This document shows positions 50,715 to 60,474 of a DNA stretch of 64,000 nucleotides, piece by piece. Source of the DNA: Prorocentrum cordatum (Eukaryota; Sar; Dinophyceae; Prorocentrales; Prorocentraceae). The DNA lies in NCBI GenBank assembly GCA_963575745.1, contig CAUYUJ010003419.1, positions 10,001-74,000 on the forward strand, read 5' to 3'. Position numbers and translations under genes: made by a program. The number at the start of each line of letters is the position of its first letter. Position 1 is the first letter of the stretch. A model generated the notes under the pieces. The model searched no databases and had not been told where the DNA came from. It saw only the letters and a program-made list of their open reading frames with translations.

Positions 50715-51189
50715 CTGTGCGGTCGCGCGCCTGCTGGCCCTGGCCTCGTTTTCGCGTCGCTCGCCGTCGCCCGCCGCCCAGTTGTCTCGCCTGGAGGAGC
50801 TTGGCTGCGCAAGGATCGACAGGATCGACAGGAGGAGGAGGTGGGAGGTAGAAGAGGAGGAGGTGGAAGAGGCGGTGGAGGAGGGATGAGGGAGGAGACT
50901 GAGGAGGAATATTATGCAGGTGGAAGGAAAGATCATGATGCTTTGGAGAAGGAGCATGGGTAGGAGCATGGAGTCGGAGAAGAAGGCGGAACTGGAAGAG
51001 CAGCATGTGCAGGCGAGGGGGAGGCGGACTGAGGAGGAGGGGCGGGGGACGAAGGGGAGGACGAAGAGAACGGAGGCGCACGAACTCTGAGATCCGACGG
51101 CGAGAACAGTTGAGACATCGTGACTCATCACGACCGGAACCCTAGACCCTACCTTTCTGAGTATTTTTCGAGCCCGATCGACGCCAGGA
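50715..51189 (+). other. LINE-B 3' UTR and downstream repeat
   Basis: About 115 bp of 3' UTR to 50830, then GGA-type purine repeat to about 50910. A segment at 51085-51180 resembles family C (GAGATCCGACGGCGAGAAC, TTGAGACATCGTGACTCATC). No other gene is visible. Confidence 0.5.
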
Positions 51190-51272
51190 TCTCAGAGGAG
51201 GAGGAGGAGGAGGAGGAGGAGGAGGAGGAGGAGGAGGAGGAGGAGGAGGAGGAGGAGGAGGAGGCGGACGAA
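51190..51272. repeat. (GGA)n microsatellite
   Basis: Pure GGA run that continues open as poly-Glu into the following unique island. Confidence 0.9.
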
Positions 51273-51319
51273 CCGGGAGGACAATGCACTGCGGCGGTGC
51301 CGTCCCGCGCGCGTGCGAG

Positions 51320-51346
51320 GTTCACGACCCACGAGGCGGCCGAGAG
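51320..51346 (+). CDS. Candidate RRM helix-2 micro-exon
   Basis: Bounded by GTGCGAG upstream and by GAGAG/GTGCGT (GT donor) downstream. In the phase left by 39936-40012 it reads R-FTTHEAAER, matching the RRM beta3/helix2 pattern (xFTTxEAAERxV). The unspliced frame continues CVRSGCATW and is open upstream to ADEPGGQCTAAVPSRARA, so a longer exon is equally possible. Too short to be secure. Confidence 0.25.
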
Positions 51347-51470
51347 GTGCGTCCGGTCGGGTTGCGCCACCTGGTCGGAGTCCGAGAGGACGCCGTCCGC
51401 AGCCGCCGCCGCCCCCAGACCTCGTCCCCTGAGATCCGACGCTGCCAAAAAATGCCACGTCGCCAGAATT

Positions 51471-51628
51471 CAGGAGGAACAAAAACACACAGACACAAGT
51501 AATCCTCGATTCCCCAGCAAATATGGGAAAGTACGGGCAGTGGGGGGGAAGACAGAAACCCCGAAAATATTCGAAGATATGGGGAATATTTTTGCTTGTG
51601 TGCATTTATTTGCGTGTCCTGGGGCCCC
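51471..51628 (+). repeat. Repeat D, copy 2
   Basis: ACACACAGACACAAGTAATC, TTCCCCAGCAAATATGGGAA, GGGGAAGACAGAAACC, TTGTGTGCATTTATTTG and TGTCCTGGGGCCCC align with 39679-39838. It lacks the direct repeats that flank copy 1. Confidence 0.75.
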
Positions 51629-51868
51629 TACAAGAAATCACGACCAGTGTGCAAAATTGCAACGCCCCGATCTGAGGCTCCGGCGAGGCGATTTCTTCGA
51701 TCTGGGCGGCTGGCCTCGAGGTCGGCCCCTGGCGCCCGTGCGTGCGGGGCCTCGCTTGCACGGCCTGCAGAGATGGATATCCGGGGCACCTTGGAGCTGC
51801 CGCCGCCCCCAGACCTCCGGCGATGTGACGTTTTCAGTCCGGGCGGTGCCCCGAGATTCAGCCACGCG

Positions 51869-52068
51869 CAGAGGGGGGCGGGGGGGGGAGGGGGGAGGGC
51901 TTCGCTTCGGAGCACCCCTGCTGCGTAGAAGGCGCAGAGGGGGGGTGGGGGGGGAGGGGGGAGGGCTTCTCTTCGGAGCACCCCTGCTGCGTAGGAGGCG
52001 CGGGCCTTGCCTATAGGAGTAAGGCCGGCGCCTTCTGAGAAGCAGCCTCCTTCTAAGAGGCCCTCCCT
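51869..52068 (+). mobile_element. Foldback element I, copy 2, with duplicated left arm
   Basis: The left-arm sequence from GCAGAGGGGGG to GCTGCGTAG(A/G)AGGCGC occurs twice in tandem (51869-51937 and 51938-52003). A loop region (GCCTATAGGAGTAAGG) and one right arm ending CCTCCCTCTGCACG follow. It is a relative of 40739-40888. Confidence 0.65.
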
Positions 52069-52089
52069 CTGCACGAACGAAACGGGTAC

Positions 52090-52258
52090 GGAAAGAATGG
52101 GTACAATGCCAAACAGCAGTTCTTGTTCATTTTGAACAGGACTCGCTGTCGGTGTCGCCGCGGCCTGTGTCCATTCGAGACAGAAGGCCGCCTGCCCGAC
52201 AGCGGCCGCTGCCGGTTTGGGACAACATTTGCTGTTGGGCATGGTACCCATTCTTTCC
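52090..52258 (+). mobile_element. Foldback element J (169 bp)
   Basis: The ends are inverted repeats: GGAAAGAATGGGTACAATGC at the left and GCATGGTACCCATTCTTTCC at the right, about 29 bp with few mismatches (continuing CAAACAGCA / TGCTGTTGG). The interior is GC-rich and also self-complementary (GACAGCGGCCGCTG). Non-coding MITE-like structure; no second copy was noticed. Confidence 0.7.
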
Positions 52259-52289
52259 GCAGCCATTTCGGGCGTCCAAACTCCCCCCC

Positions 52290-52301
52290 CCCGAGGAGGA
52301 G

Positions 52302-52343
<42 letters not shown>

Positions 52344-52372
52344 GAGGAGGAGGAGGAGGAGGAGGACCCGTG
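52290..52372. repeat. (GGA)n microsatellite
   Basis: GGA/GAA units directly following a C-run. Confidence 0.85.
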
Positions 52373-52504
52373 TGCGCGCCGCCAAGAGATCCTGGCGTCT
52401 CGATTCTCTCGGGCCGGGCGGCCTCGCCTGGCCTTTGGGCCCCCGGGCCGTCGCAGCTCGGGCTGGCCTGGAGAGTGGCACGGGAAGGTGGGCCTCGATA
52501 GTTC

Positions 52505-52889
52505 TGATGCTCCAACCTACTTTAGCCTTGATTGCGGCCAATACTTCTGTCTATATCCACTGCAGTATGGAGTTTCGGGCTCCCTTCCCAAGAAACCCGA
52601 GGCGCACCGGATATGCATAGATTTGCCCCCTAGAGGCTCGATTTTAATCCATATCCAGTGCGCCTCGGCCTTGTGGCGCTGCTTCCAAAAAAGTCCAAGA
52701 GGCACTGGATATGGATATGAGTCTTGCACGCATTGATCACCAGAAAGAATTTCGAGCGCCAGAAAATGCCCCCAAACTGAAGGGTTTTCACGCGTCGGGC
52801 CCTGGGAGACACTCTTTCGGCACTTTTCCGGGTGCTCGAAATTATTTTTGGGATGCGGTCCTTAAGTACGATGGGAGCAGCATAACTCT
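52505..52889 (+). repeat. Dispersed repeat F, copy 2, interrupted by element E
   Basis: 52505-52532 (GATGCTCCAACCTACTTTAG, CCTTGAT) and 52738-52889 (CACCAGAAAGAATTTCGAGC ... GTCCTTAAGTACGATGGGAG) align end to end with 40176-40372 once 52533-52737 (element plus one TTGAT) is removed. Confidence 0.8.
52533..52732 (+). mobile_element. MITE-like element E, copy 2, with 5-bp TSD
   Basis: A 200-bp element starting TGCGGCCAATACT and ending AGTCTTGCACGCA. It is flanked by TTGAT at 52528-52532 and TTGAT at 52733-52737. The uninterrupted repeat F at 40176-40372 has a single TTGAT at that point, so element length and target duplication are read directly. Closely similar to 15685-15886. No ORF. Confidence 0.9.
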
Positions 52890-53384
52890 ACAATTTAGGG
52901 CTCCCGTGATGACTTGTCGCGACGTCTGCATTCTGTTCGCGCCGTCGGATGTCTCAGGGCGTTCCTCGTTTCTGGCCTGGGGGGCCCGTCCCAGAGCCAC
53001 GTGCAAGGATGGATCCGGGGCAGAAGACGCAACGTGTGGAACAAATCAAGAAGGAGTGGTTTCGTCGTTTTCGGCGTCTGGGGGCTCTCGCTAGGCCTCG
53101 GGGGCGTCAACAAACAGGCTCGGTGCGAAAAGCAGGTCCCTTGGGAGTGGTCCAGAGCTCCAGAGACCCCGCGCTTCAGAAACCCAAAAAAGCGTCTCGG
53201 GGCTCTCGCCGGGCCCGCGGGATGTCAACAAGCATGATCGGTACGAAAAACAAGTTCACGGGGAGTGGTCCAGAGCTCCAGGGACCCCGTGCTTCTAAAC
53301 CAGCAAAAAACAAGACATCGGAGGTTTGGGTCCGCAGCCGCCGCTGGGCTTCGACAGCGGTTTCGGTGGCCCCTCAGCGCCTGG

Positions 53385-53503
53385 CATCGCTCGGACGTGT
53401 GCATTTTTTTTCGGCGAGGACCATCGAGGAGCATCCTTGACCATTTGGCGAAAAAACTACGCACGAAACCGAAAAAGCACAGGGAATGGACGTCCGAGCG
53501 ATG
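53385..53503 (+). mobile_element. MITE-like element G, copy 2 (119 bp)
   Basis: CATCGCTCGGACGTGTGCAT ... CGGCGAGGACCATCGAGGAG ... ACGTCCGAGCGATG aligns with 16081-16202 and has the same terminal inverted repeats. The long flanking direct repeats of copy 1 are absent. 52890-53384 holds a duplication of GGTCCAGAGCTCCAG(A/G)GACCCCG-type sequence (53148 and 53264) and no supported gene. Confidence 0.75.
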
Positions 53504-53657
53504 GCCACAGCGGCGCTTCCCAGGCCCCCTCGCGTCGCGACAAGAAATCTCGGCGGGAGGTTCCCGGAGCAGCGTGCCCATGGGACCGGATATGAGGCCC
53601 GCGGGAGCCAGGGTCGGTGGCCCGTCGTCGCACGTGCGTGCTCCCCCACGTGGCCTC

Positions 53658-53659
<2 letters not shown>

Positions 53660-53729
<70 letters not shown>

Positions 53730-53759
53730 GTGTGTGTGTGTGTGTGAGTGCTCGTGTGC

Positions 53760-53830
<71 letters not shown>

Positions 53831-53874
53831 TGTGCGTGTTTGTGCGTGTGCGTGTGTGTGTGTGCGCGTGTGTG
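53660..53874. repeat. (TG)n microsatellite
   Basis: About 215 bp of TG dinucleotides with rare CG and AG interruptions, a potential Z-DNA tract. Cys-Val and Thr-His frames across it are artefacts. 53875-54540 carries GTGTGGTCTC(A/C/T) units near 53880-53960 and no supported gene. Confidence 0.95.
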
Positions 53875-54540
53875 GCCTTCGTGTGGTCTCAGGTGTGGTC
53901 TCCGGTGTCGTCTGCCGTATGGTCTCCCGTGTGGTCTCTTGTGTGGTCTTCCGTACATGTGCTCCCACGTTTGCTCTCCCGCGTGTGCAGCGCCGTAGTA
54001 CTGCCGTGCTCTCCGCTGCTGCTCTGCTGCCAGGGCGCATAAGCTCTGCCCGCCTTGGCCTCTGGCGGCCCTCAGAGGGCAACCCGGGCCGGCCCTCAAC
54101 GGCTCGGGAGGGGGCGCCCATCCCAGGGGCAGGATGACCTTTCGCCACAGTTCCGAGGTTGACAAACCTCCTGCCCTGACACGTCGATTCGCGATCTGGC
54201 CCTTCTCGGTTCGCGATGGGGGCGTCGCGGCCGTCATTTCTGCGGGTCCGGGTCCGTCGGTTTCGGCCCCAGGCCGTTGTCGATATGGGGAGGTTTACTA
54301 AAGGGAGGTTTGTCCACCGCAGTGGCATCTTGTGCGGGACCACGGGAGTCCCCCCTCAAGCTCTGCTTCGAGGCGGCCTGCGCGCTTGGGTTCGACGCCC
54401 CCCCACCGCGGCCCTCCGGAAGCCGCGCACCGAGGGCCCCTCCCGCATCAGGGAGCCGCTCCTGCGGTGTAGCCGGAGAGGGCCCACGCTGTGCAGAGCT
54501 CGCGACGTCGGGGGCCTGTAGGTTCCCACGCCCCCGACGC

Positions 54541-54735
54541 CGTGAGTTTTGTCGCAACGTCGACCCAGCTGGAGGTCGACCCCTTCCCCGGAACTGGTCT
54601 CTCGTCCCGAGTCGTTGGTTGTTGTTGACGGTTCCGAGGCCCGGTAAGGGCCACGAGTGACCGAACATCGCAGAAAAATCCTCCCGCCGCGAGTTTTCCG
54701 TGACCCGAGGGCTGAATCGCGGGGCCGAGATTGGC
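54541..54735 (+). repeat. Dispersed repeat family B, copy in + orientation
   Basis: GTTTTGTCGCAACGTCGACC, GGTCGACCCCTTCCCCGGAA, GTCTCTCGTCCCGAG, TTGTTGTTGACGGTTCCGAG and GCCCGGTAAGGGCC align with 762-905 and 61848-61985. 54736-55264 holds no supported gene. Confidence 0.55.
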
Positions 54736-55264
54736 GAACAACCCTGCGTCGTGATGACCTCACAGCGCGAGGAGGTCTGGGTCCGGGGGGGGCGGGTTAG
54801 AGAGTCGGGTCGGGCGAAAGGAGGGGTTTGGGAAAGGGGGGGTTACGAAATCTGCTGCATGCAGCTGGTTTCGGCCCCGCCGCCGGGCCCATTCCTCGAT
54901 GCATGGGCGCCTCCCGGCGCCGGGAGGCGCCGGTGGAATCGGCTACGTGAGCTGATTCTCGAACCCCCCCTTTGCTATCCCCCCCTTTCTCAGAGCGTGA
55001 ATTACCTACCCCGGTTTCGCTTCCAGGCAAAACCAAGTCATACCACGCGCCTCCTCGTCAAGCGGCCTGATCAGTACAGGCCGTAGTTTGGCATCGCTTG
55101 GTACCTCTTGGAAGCGAGGGTGGTCAAAAGCGAGGTAGGTTTGCTTGCCCCCTACTTTCGTCTGGCCCGAGAGAGGTCCTCCCATGGATCCTGCGGGTGT
55201 CCTCTAGGCGGCCCGCGGGGGGGCCGTGCACGGAGGCCCTCCACAGGCCGTCGGCGGCCTGCGG

Positions 55265-55435
55265 AGGTGGGGCCGTCGACCGTCGTCGTCGTGGTCGTCG
55301 TCGCGGTCGCCGTGGTCGTCGGCGCCTGTCGCTGCGGCCGTCGCCTGCCGCCTCGTCGTCGTGGTCGCGGGCGTCGCCGCCGCCGTCGGCGTCGCGGTGG
55401 TCGTGGGCGCCGTCGTGGTGGTGCTCTCTCTGTTC
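55265..55435. repeat. (GTC)n microsatellite
   Basis: GTCGTCGTGGTC units. 55436-56539 is unique with short GGTTGC(G/A)..CTC..CGGCC repetitions (55925-56070) and no supported gene. Confidence 0.8.
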
Positions 55436-56539
55436 GCAGCGCCGCTCGGACACTGTCCGGAGCAGGAGGTGGGGAGGCGAGGGGGAGGAGGGGGGAGCAC
55501 AGAGGGAGGGAGAGAGGAGGAACAGAGAGAGAGAGAGGGAGAGAGGGAGAGACCGCAGCTGCGCAGACCCCACCCAGAGCAGAGCCCGTCATTGCGAGGA
55601 CATTGGGGACCTTTGCCGCCGTTGAGGACGGAGATGAGCAGGGTCCGTGCGAGGGTGCAGGGGCTACGGGGCGAATGGGGTGGGCGAGGGGGCCAAGGGG
55701 GCTGATGCATGAGGGCCCTGGACCAGCCGCGAACGACGAAGGACGAAAGTGAAAGGGTCCGGGCGGGGGGGCTGGGCTGGGGAGCGAGCGGAAGGGCCAG
55801 GAGGGGACGGGGTCCGATTTTCAGAACGCAGGCTGTGCAAGATGGTAACACCGCCTCTCCTGCTGTGGGTGTCGTCGCAGGCTGCCCACTCGGCGGCCGA
55901 AAACCCGGTTGGCTGTCGAGCCACAGGTTGCGCTCTCCACGGCCGGATGCAACACCGCCTGTTATCTGCTGCGCCATCGGTTGCGGCCTCGGCGGCCGGA
56001 GACACAGCGGCCCCCTTTCAGTTGCACCACAGGGTGCGCGCTCGACGGCCAGGGGCAACCCGGCCTGCGACTTGCCGTGCGAGACGTTGAACGGTCGACC
56101 GTTCGAGCAAAAACGGCTCGCGATCGGGTGCGGCCAGTCAGCCAGTCGGGCAGCCAGTCGGGCCGCCAGTGAGCAGTCAGGCCGCATCGCGAAAGACGCT
56201 ACACATTCTTGACTGCGGCGGGCTGGGTCCAGGCAGGCGGTGGGCCAGCGGAGGGGTTAAACGGAAGCGGAGCAAGAGGAGAGGACGCCGCACGCCGGAG
56301 TCAAACGGACACGTCCAGAATTGTCGACCCTTGACGACCCGACTGGACGCAAGAGTGACCTTCCGATGGAGTGACCTCTGGTGCGGGCCCAATGGGGTCC
56401 CCCGATCGCCGAGCGCGGTGCGATACGTGTAGTTGCGTTTTGCGTGCTGATGTTTGTCCCCCCCCCCCGCGGCTCCCCGAAAGCCGCGCGCCAAAGGCCA
56501 CTCTTACCCAGGGTCCCTCTTGCGTGTAGCCGAACGGCG

Positions 56540-56804
56540 ACGATGCCGACGCCGACCACGCCGACGCCGATTCCGACGCTGGCGCCGGCGCCGACGCCGA
56601 CGCCGACATCGACGTCGACGACGGTTGCGGCGCTGGCGGCGGCGGCGACGGCAGTCCAGGATACTCTCCTCGCAGTCCAAGATCGCCAAGGCGGACTCCG
56701 GCGGCGGCGCCAGGGGCAGGCGTGAGCGGCGCAGCGCGTACCCCGAGAGCATCATGGCCGAGATCATCGGTCCGAAGGGCGACCCGCCCGCCCGTTGTCG
56801 TCGT

Positions 56805-56836
<32 letters not shown>

Positions 56837-56990
56837 GCGTCGGCACCGGCCTTTGCCTCGGCGTCGGCGCCAGCGTCGGCGTCGGCGCCGACGTCGTTGT
56901 GGTCAGCGTCGTCGTCGGCGGTGGCGTCGGCGGCCGCGGCGTCGGCGTCGCCGTCGCCGTCGGCGTCGCCGTTGCCGTCGACATGTGTCG
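56540..56990. repeat. (GACGCC)n / (GTC)n blocks with a unique island
   Basis: GACGCCGAC units to about 56640 and GTCGTC/GTCGGC units from 56795 to 56990, oppositely biased and therefore complementary. A unique island at 56650-56790 lies between them. Confidence 0.75.
56735..56777 (+). CDS. Candidate short exon with KH-like GxKG word
   Basis: After GGCGCAG the frame reads RSAYPESIMAEIIGPKG (counted across the acceptor) and meets AAG/GGCGACC. IIGPKG resembles the GxxG loop of KH RNA-binding domains, but the segment is too short to assign. It lies between complementary GAC and GTC repeats. Confidence 0.2.
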
Positions 56991-57034
56991 GAGCGGATCA
57001 TAATTTCATCCCCGTCCCCCCTCCGTCCCAGTCC

Positions 57035-57185
57035 TCTTCCTCTTTCTCCTCTTCCTCCTCCTCTTCCTCCTCCTCCTCCTCCTCTTCCTCCTCCCCCTCC
57101 TCCTCCTCCTCCTCCTCGTCCTCCTCCTTCCCCCTCCTCCTCTTCCCCCCCCCTCCTCCGTCTCCTTCCCCCTCCTCTTTGCCCC
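57035..57185. repeat. (TCC)n microsatellite
   Basis: TCC and TTCC units. 57186-57589 is unique with no supported gene. Confidence 0.85.
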
Positions 57186-57589
57186 CCTTCTCGATCCCCG
57201 CTCGATGCTCGATCCTGCTCCGGGCGCTTTCAGGGCAGTGGTCCCTGCCAGTGGAGCGCCCGCTCGCCCTTTGTGTGGGGGCCCAGCGGGCTCCTCCTGG
57301 CGGGCCAGGCGGGCTCACCGGGCCTCGTTCTTGGGAGATGCACCGTTCGAGGAACAGTTATTGGCATAAAGACCTTCTGGAGGGCCGCGTGGATTTCTCG
57401 GATCGGCGCTGGAGCCTCCTGGCGGCGGCGCGCGCCGGGGAGGGGGGTCCAGCGCCGATCCAAGGAATCCGCGCGAACCTCCACAGGTTCATGTTTATGT
57501 GTTTCTCTCCCGGACCAAAAAGTACGTAGCACCCCGCAGATGCGGATAGGAGTGAGAGGGCGGTGGGGACGTCGGCAGTCTTCGAGACT

Positions 57590-57958
57590 CTGGAGAATCC
57601 CGCCGCAGGCGCCAAAGTTTCACAAATTATGCAAAGAGCCCGCCGCAGGCGCCGATTCTTTCGATAAACCAATGTGGGTAGGTCGCGGGTGGGTCGCAAA
57701 TGGGTCGCAAATGGGTCGCGGGTGGGTCGCGGGTGGGTCGTTGTTGGGTCGCGGGTGTGTCGCGGGTGGGTCGTGGGTGTGTCGCGGGTGTGTCGTGGGT
57801 GGGTCGCGGGGTGGGTCGCGGGTGGGTCGCAGGTGGGACGACGACAACAAAGAACAACAACGCAACACCGCAACAAACAGAATCCTCACCACGGATCCCC
57901 ACTTGAGCCACGCACCCAGGGGCAATGCATGACTGTTCGGCCCCCTCACTCTGACGGT
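57590..57958 (-). repeat. Composite repeat A, copy 2 (inverted, short)
   Basis: Reverse complement of the order seen at 26744-27822: CCGCCGCAGGCGCC blocks, a GGGTGGGTCGC array (57690-57835), CGACGACAACAAAGAACAAC, then the head (CCACTTGAGCCACGCACCCA ... CCCCCTCACTCTGAC). The TTG tract and array are much shorter than in copy 1, so those parts expanded or contracted independently. Confidence 0.75.
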
Positions 57959-58369
57959 GGTTGCGACGCACGCCGCTCGAGGCGGTGCACGGGCCAGAAT
58001 GCTTAGGGTTCGGGCGCACGCCGCGTTGATGCTTCCCCTCGCCGTGCACTGCTGTCATACCACTGCCAGTCGTAACTTGTTTTCTCTTGCAGAGCTTGCG
58101 AACCACCTTCGAGCGCGCTAGTGCTAGCAGACTGTCTTCTTGCATCAAGATAGCGACAGCCTCACCGCACCCTCCGCGTGTGCTTGTACAGCATTTGCAT
58201 AGAGTCTACCGACCTACCCCGAACCTCGCGCAAAAGCGCACTTCGCGCTGCTTGCCGGGCGCCTGCTCCCTGACTCCACGTGTGGGTTCCGGCGCCGCCC
58301 GAGGGGGCCCGATCACAACTACAGTGAGCGGCTTGAATACGGAACACTTACTTTTCAAAAGGGGCTCGG

Positions 58370-58830
58370 TCGTTCCTTAGGTTTTACATGCGTTATTTGC
58401 AGTTCCTTATGCGTTATCTATTATTTATCGTTCCTTATGCGTTATTCCTTGGGATAAGAAAGGGCTTCGTTCCTGATGTATCGTTCCTTAGGTCAGGCCG
58501 ATGACTGTACAGCAGACACATCAGGCAAGCCATCGGCCTTCGAGCATGTGCCCCGCCGGAATGTCTGATCCCCCGCTCGCCCCAGGGGCCCACAGAGGCT
58601 CTGGGGCACCTCCGGAGCCTCCAGGATCGACGAAGAGTGTTCCCCAACAGCTCGTGCAGCAGGATCTCGTGCAGTCGGGGCCCTGAAGAAGGAACCCTTT
58701 TGGTTGGGGAGGGGCTCCGCGTTCCTTAAGCGTTTCGCAGCTTGCCTCAGGTTTTCCTCATGTTTTTCGATGGGAAATCGAGGCTCAACTTATGGAAAAA
58801 AGGAGCCTCGTTCCTTATTTTGGGTTCCTT
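58370..58830 (+). repeat. Interspersed GTTCCTTATGCGTTAT words and flanking duplicates
   Basis: GTTCCTTA(T/G)... recurs at least six times (58371, 58399, 58431, 58487, 58728, 58811). Segments before and after (58250-58345 and 58865-58955) are diverged copies of each other (CTCCCTGACTCCACGTGTGG / CTCCCTGACCCCCATGTGTC). No gene is supported in 57959-59555. Confidence 0.5.
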
Positions 58831-59553
58831 GGGTCAACGCCCCGACTGTATCGCACGTGCCTGCTGCAGGCGTGTACAGTAGGCTCCCTGACCCCCATGT
58901 GTCGGTTGCAGCGCCGTCCGAGGGGCTCCGATCGCATCTGCACCCGATACAGTGGCTGGCCAGTTGGCCTGCCGTTGGTCCTGCCGCCTCGCAGCGCGAT
59001 CTTCTCCGATGGAGCGGACTTCGAGGCCCCATTCAGCACACGTCGCGTTGCCAGCTGGCTGGCCCACGCAGGAGGTGCGAAAGGTGAGCGCAACCCTTCG
59101 AGTTAAGGATCCCTTGAGCGAGGCCCCTGAGCAGGTCGCGCGTGACGGCGATGCTCATGCGGCTACTCTGTTGTCCCGTCACGCGATATTGGGGGACCCC
59201 TCAGAAGTGCTTATAGATTGTGCGAGCACTGTTGGTTGCTTCAAGATGATCGGGGCCCAAAGCACCCAGCGCAAGGCGCCGACCTGCTGGCCGAGGAGGC
59301 CAGTCGGGCCCGTAAGCCCTGTGGAGATCCGCAGGTGCATGCACGGGTGCCTGGAGCTGGCTCGAAGGATGTGCGCCTTCGCGACCTGGACGGAGACGGT
59401 GCACTCGCGCTCAAAGAAAGCAACAGTTTGGACTTGATCTGGGTGGTACCGATTCTGTTGGACTCCATCCCTTGGCTGCCCGCGCCCCTGCCGTCCAGTG
59501 ACGGGCGCGGGGGATCAGCCGTTCTCCTCCCCCGCTCTTCCTCGGCCAGTCAT

Positions 59554-59559
<6 letters not shown>

Positions 59560-59585
<26 letters not shown>

Positions 59586-59586
59586 T

Positions 59587-59629
<43 letters not shown>

Positions 59630-59755
59630 TGTTGTCGTCGTCGTTGGCGTCGTCGTCGTCGTCGGCGTAGTCGGCGTCGTCGTCGTCGTCGACGTCGTCG
59701 TTCGCGTCGTCGTCGTCGTCGTGGTCGTGGTCGTAGTCGTAGTCGTCGCCGCATT
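59560..59755. repeat. (GTC)n microsatellite
   Basis: GTCGTC run followed by a duplicated word GAGAGCGCGAAGTTGTTCGC (59871 and 59931). Confidence 0.85.
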
Positions 59756-60041
59756 ATCCTTGCACCCCGCCTCGGTCGGACGTGGGGGCAGATGGGGCAC
59801 CACCTGTTGGAGGCAGGTGGTCTGGCCCCGTGGCCGAGTGCCAGAGACAAGGGCGCCCCCGAGAGCGCGAAGTTGTTCGCGGTTCGGCTCCGATTCCTCC
59901 TCGTCCTCCTCGTCTCCCCTGGGAGGCGGCGCGAGAGCGCGAAGTTGTTCGCACCTCGCGCATCGCGGAGTTGGCCAATCCCGACTGCATGAGTGGCGGT
60001 GAGTGTGCCAGTCCATTGCGACGGAGGGGCGTTCCAGGAAT

Positions 60042-60215
60042 GCCCTGAGATCCGACGTAGCAAAACAATGCAACATCGTAAAGCACCACACCCGGAGCCC
60101 CGACCCCCCATCTTTCTGCGCCATTCCTCAAGGCGGATCGATCTGTGAGGGTCCCGGGGCCCGAGAAGAAGCAACAACGCCCGGCTCGAACAACATTGAG
60201 ACGCCAGGATCTTAG
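60042..60215 (-). repeat. Dispersed repeat family C, copy 4
   Basis: GAGATCCGACGTAGCAAAAC, ACATCGTAAAGCACCACACC, TGCGCCATTCCTCAAGGC and GCCCGGCTCGAACAAC align with 1123-1285 and, inverted, with 60700-60860. Confidence 0.7.
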
Positions 60216-60474
60216 GGCGTGTGCAAGCCAAGCGGGGAGCCCCCGTCAAGACTGACGCGCGCGTGGCGAGAGCCAGTGGGGGCCTGCAGCCTTGCGACTC
60301 GGACCCGCGGCGCGCCGCCTGGCCCCGGCGCTGGGAGGCCCACACCCTCGGATGCCGAGCCGAAGGGGCCCCCGCGGCTCGCTGCCGAGAGCCTCCGCCT
60401 CGAGGGCCCCAAGGGACGATCTCTCTGTGCTCTCAGAACTCCTCGCGTGGTGAGCGAACGTCACTGCGGCAGGT

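Larger units (their letters stand above)
43802..50830 (+). mobile_element. LINE-B: near-intact SL-headed non-LTR retrotransposon
   Basis: A 7.0-kb element framed by GGA repeats. Order: SL relict plus a second damaged SL, 5' UTR, ORF1 with zinc finger and coiled coil, AP endonuclease, RT, RNase H, C-terminal zinc finger, short 3' UTR. From 43986 to 50714 everything is in one reading frame, broken only by TGA at 45399 and TAG at 48354. No frameshift in 6.7 kb implies a young copy. The 3' end has no poly(A); it finishes with GGATCGACAGGATCGACAGG before the GGA tract. Confidence 0.9.

Noticed and set aside
53660-53874. Cys-Val and Thr-His frames
   Set aside because: Direct translation of a TG dinucleotide microsatellite.
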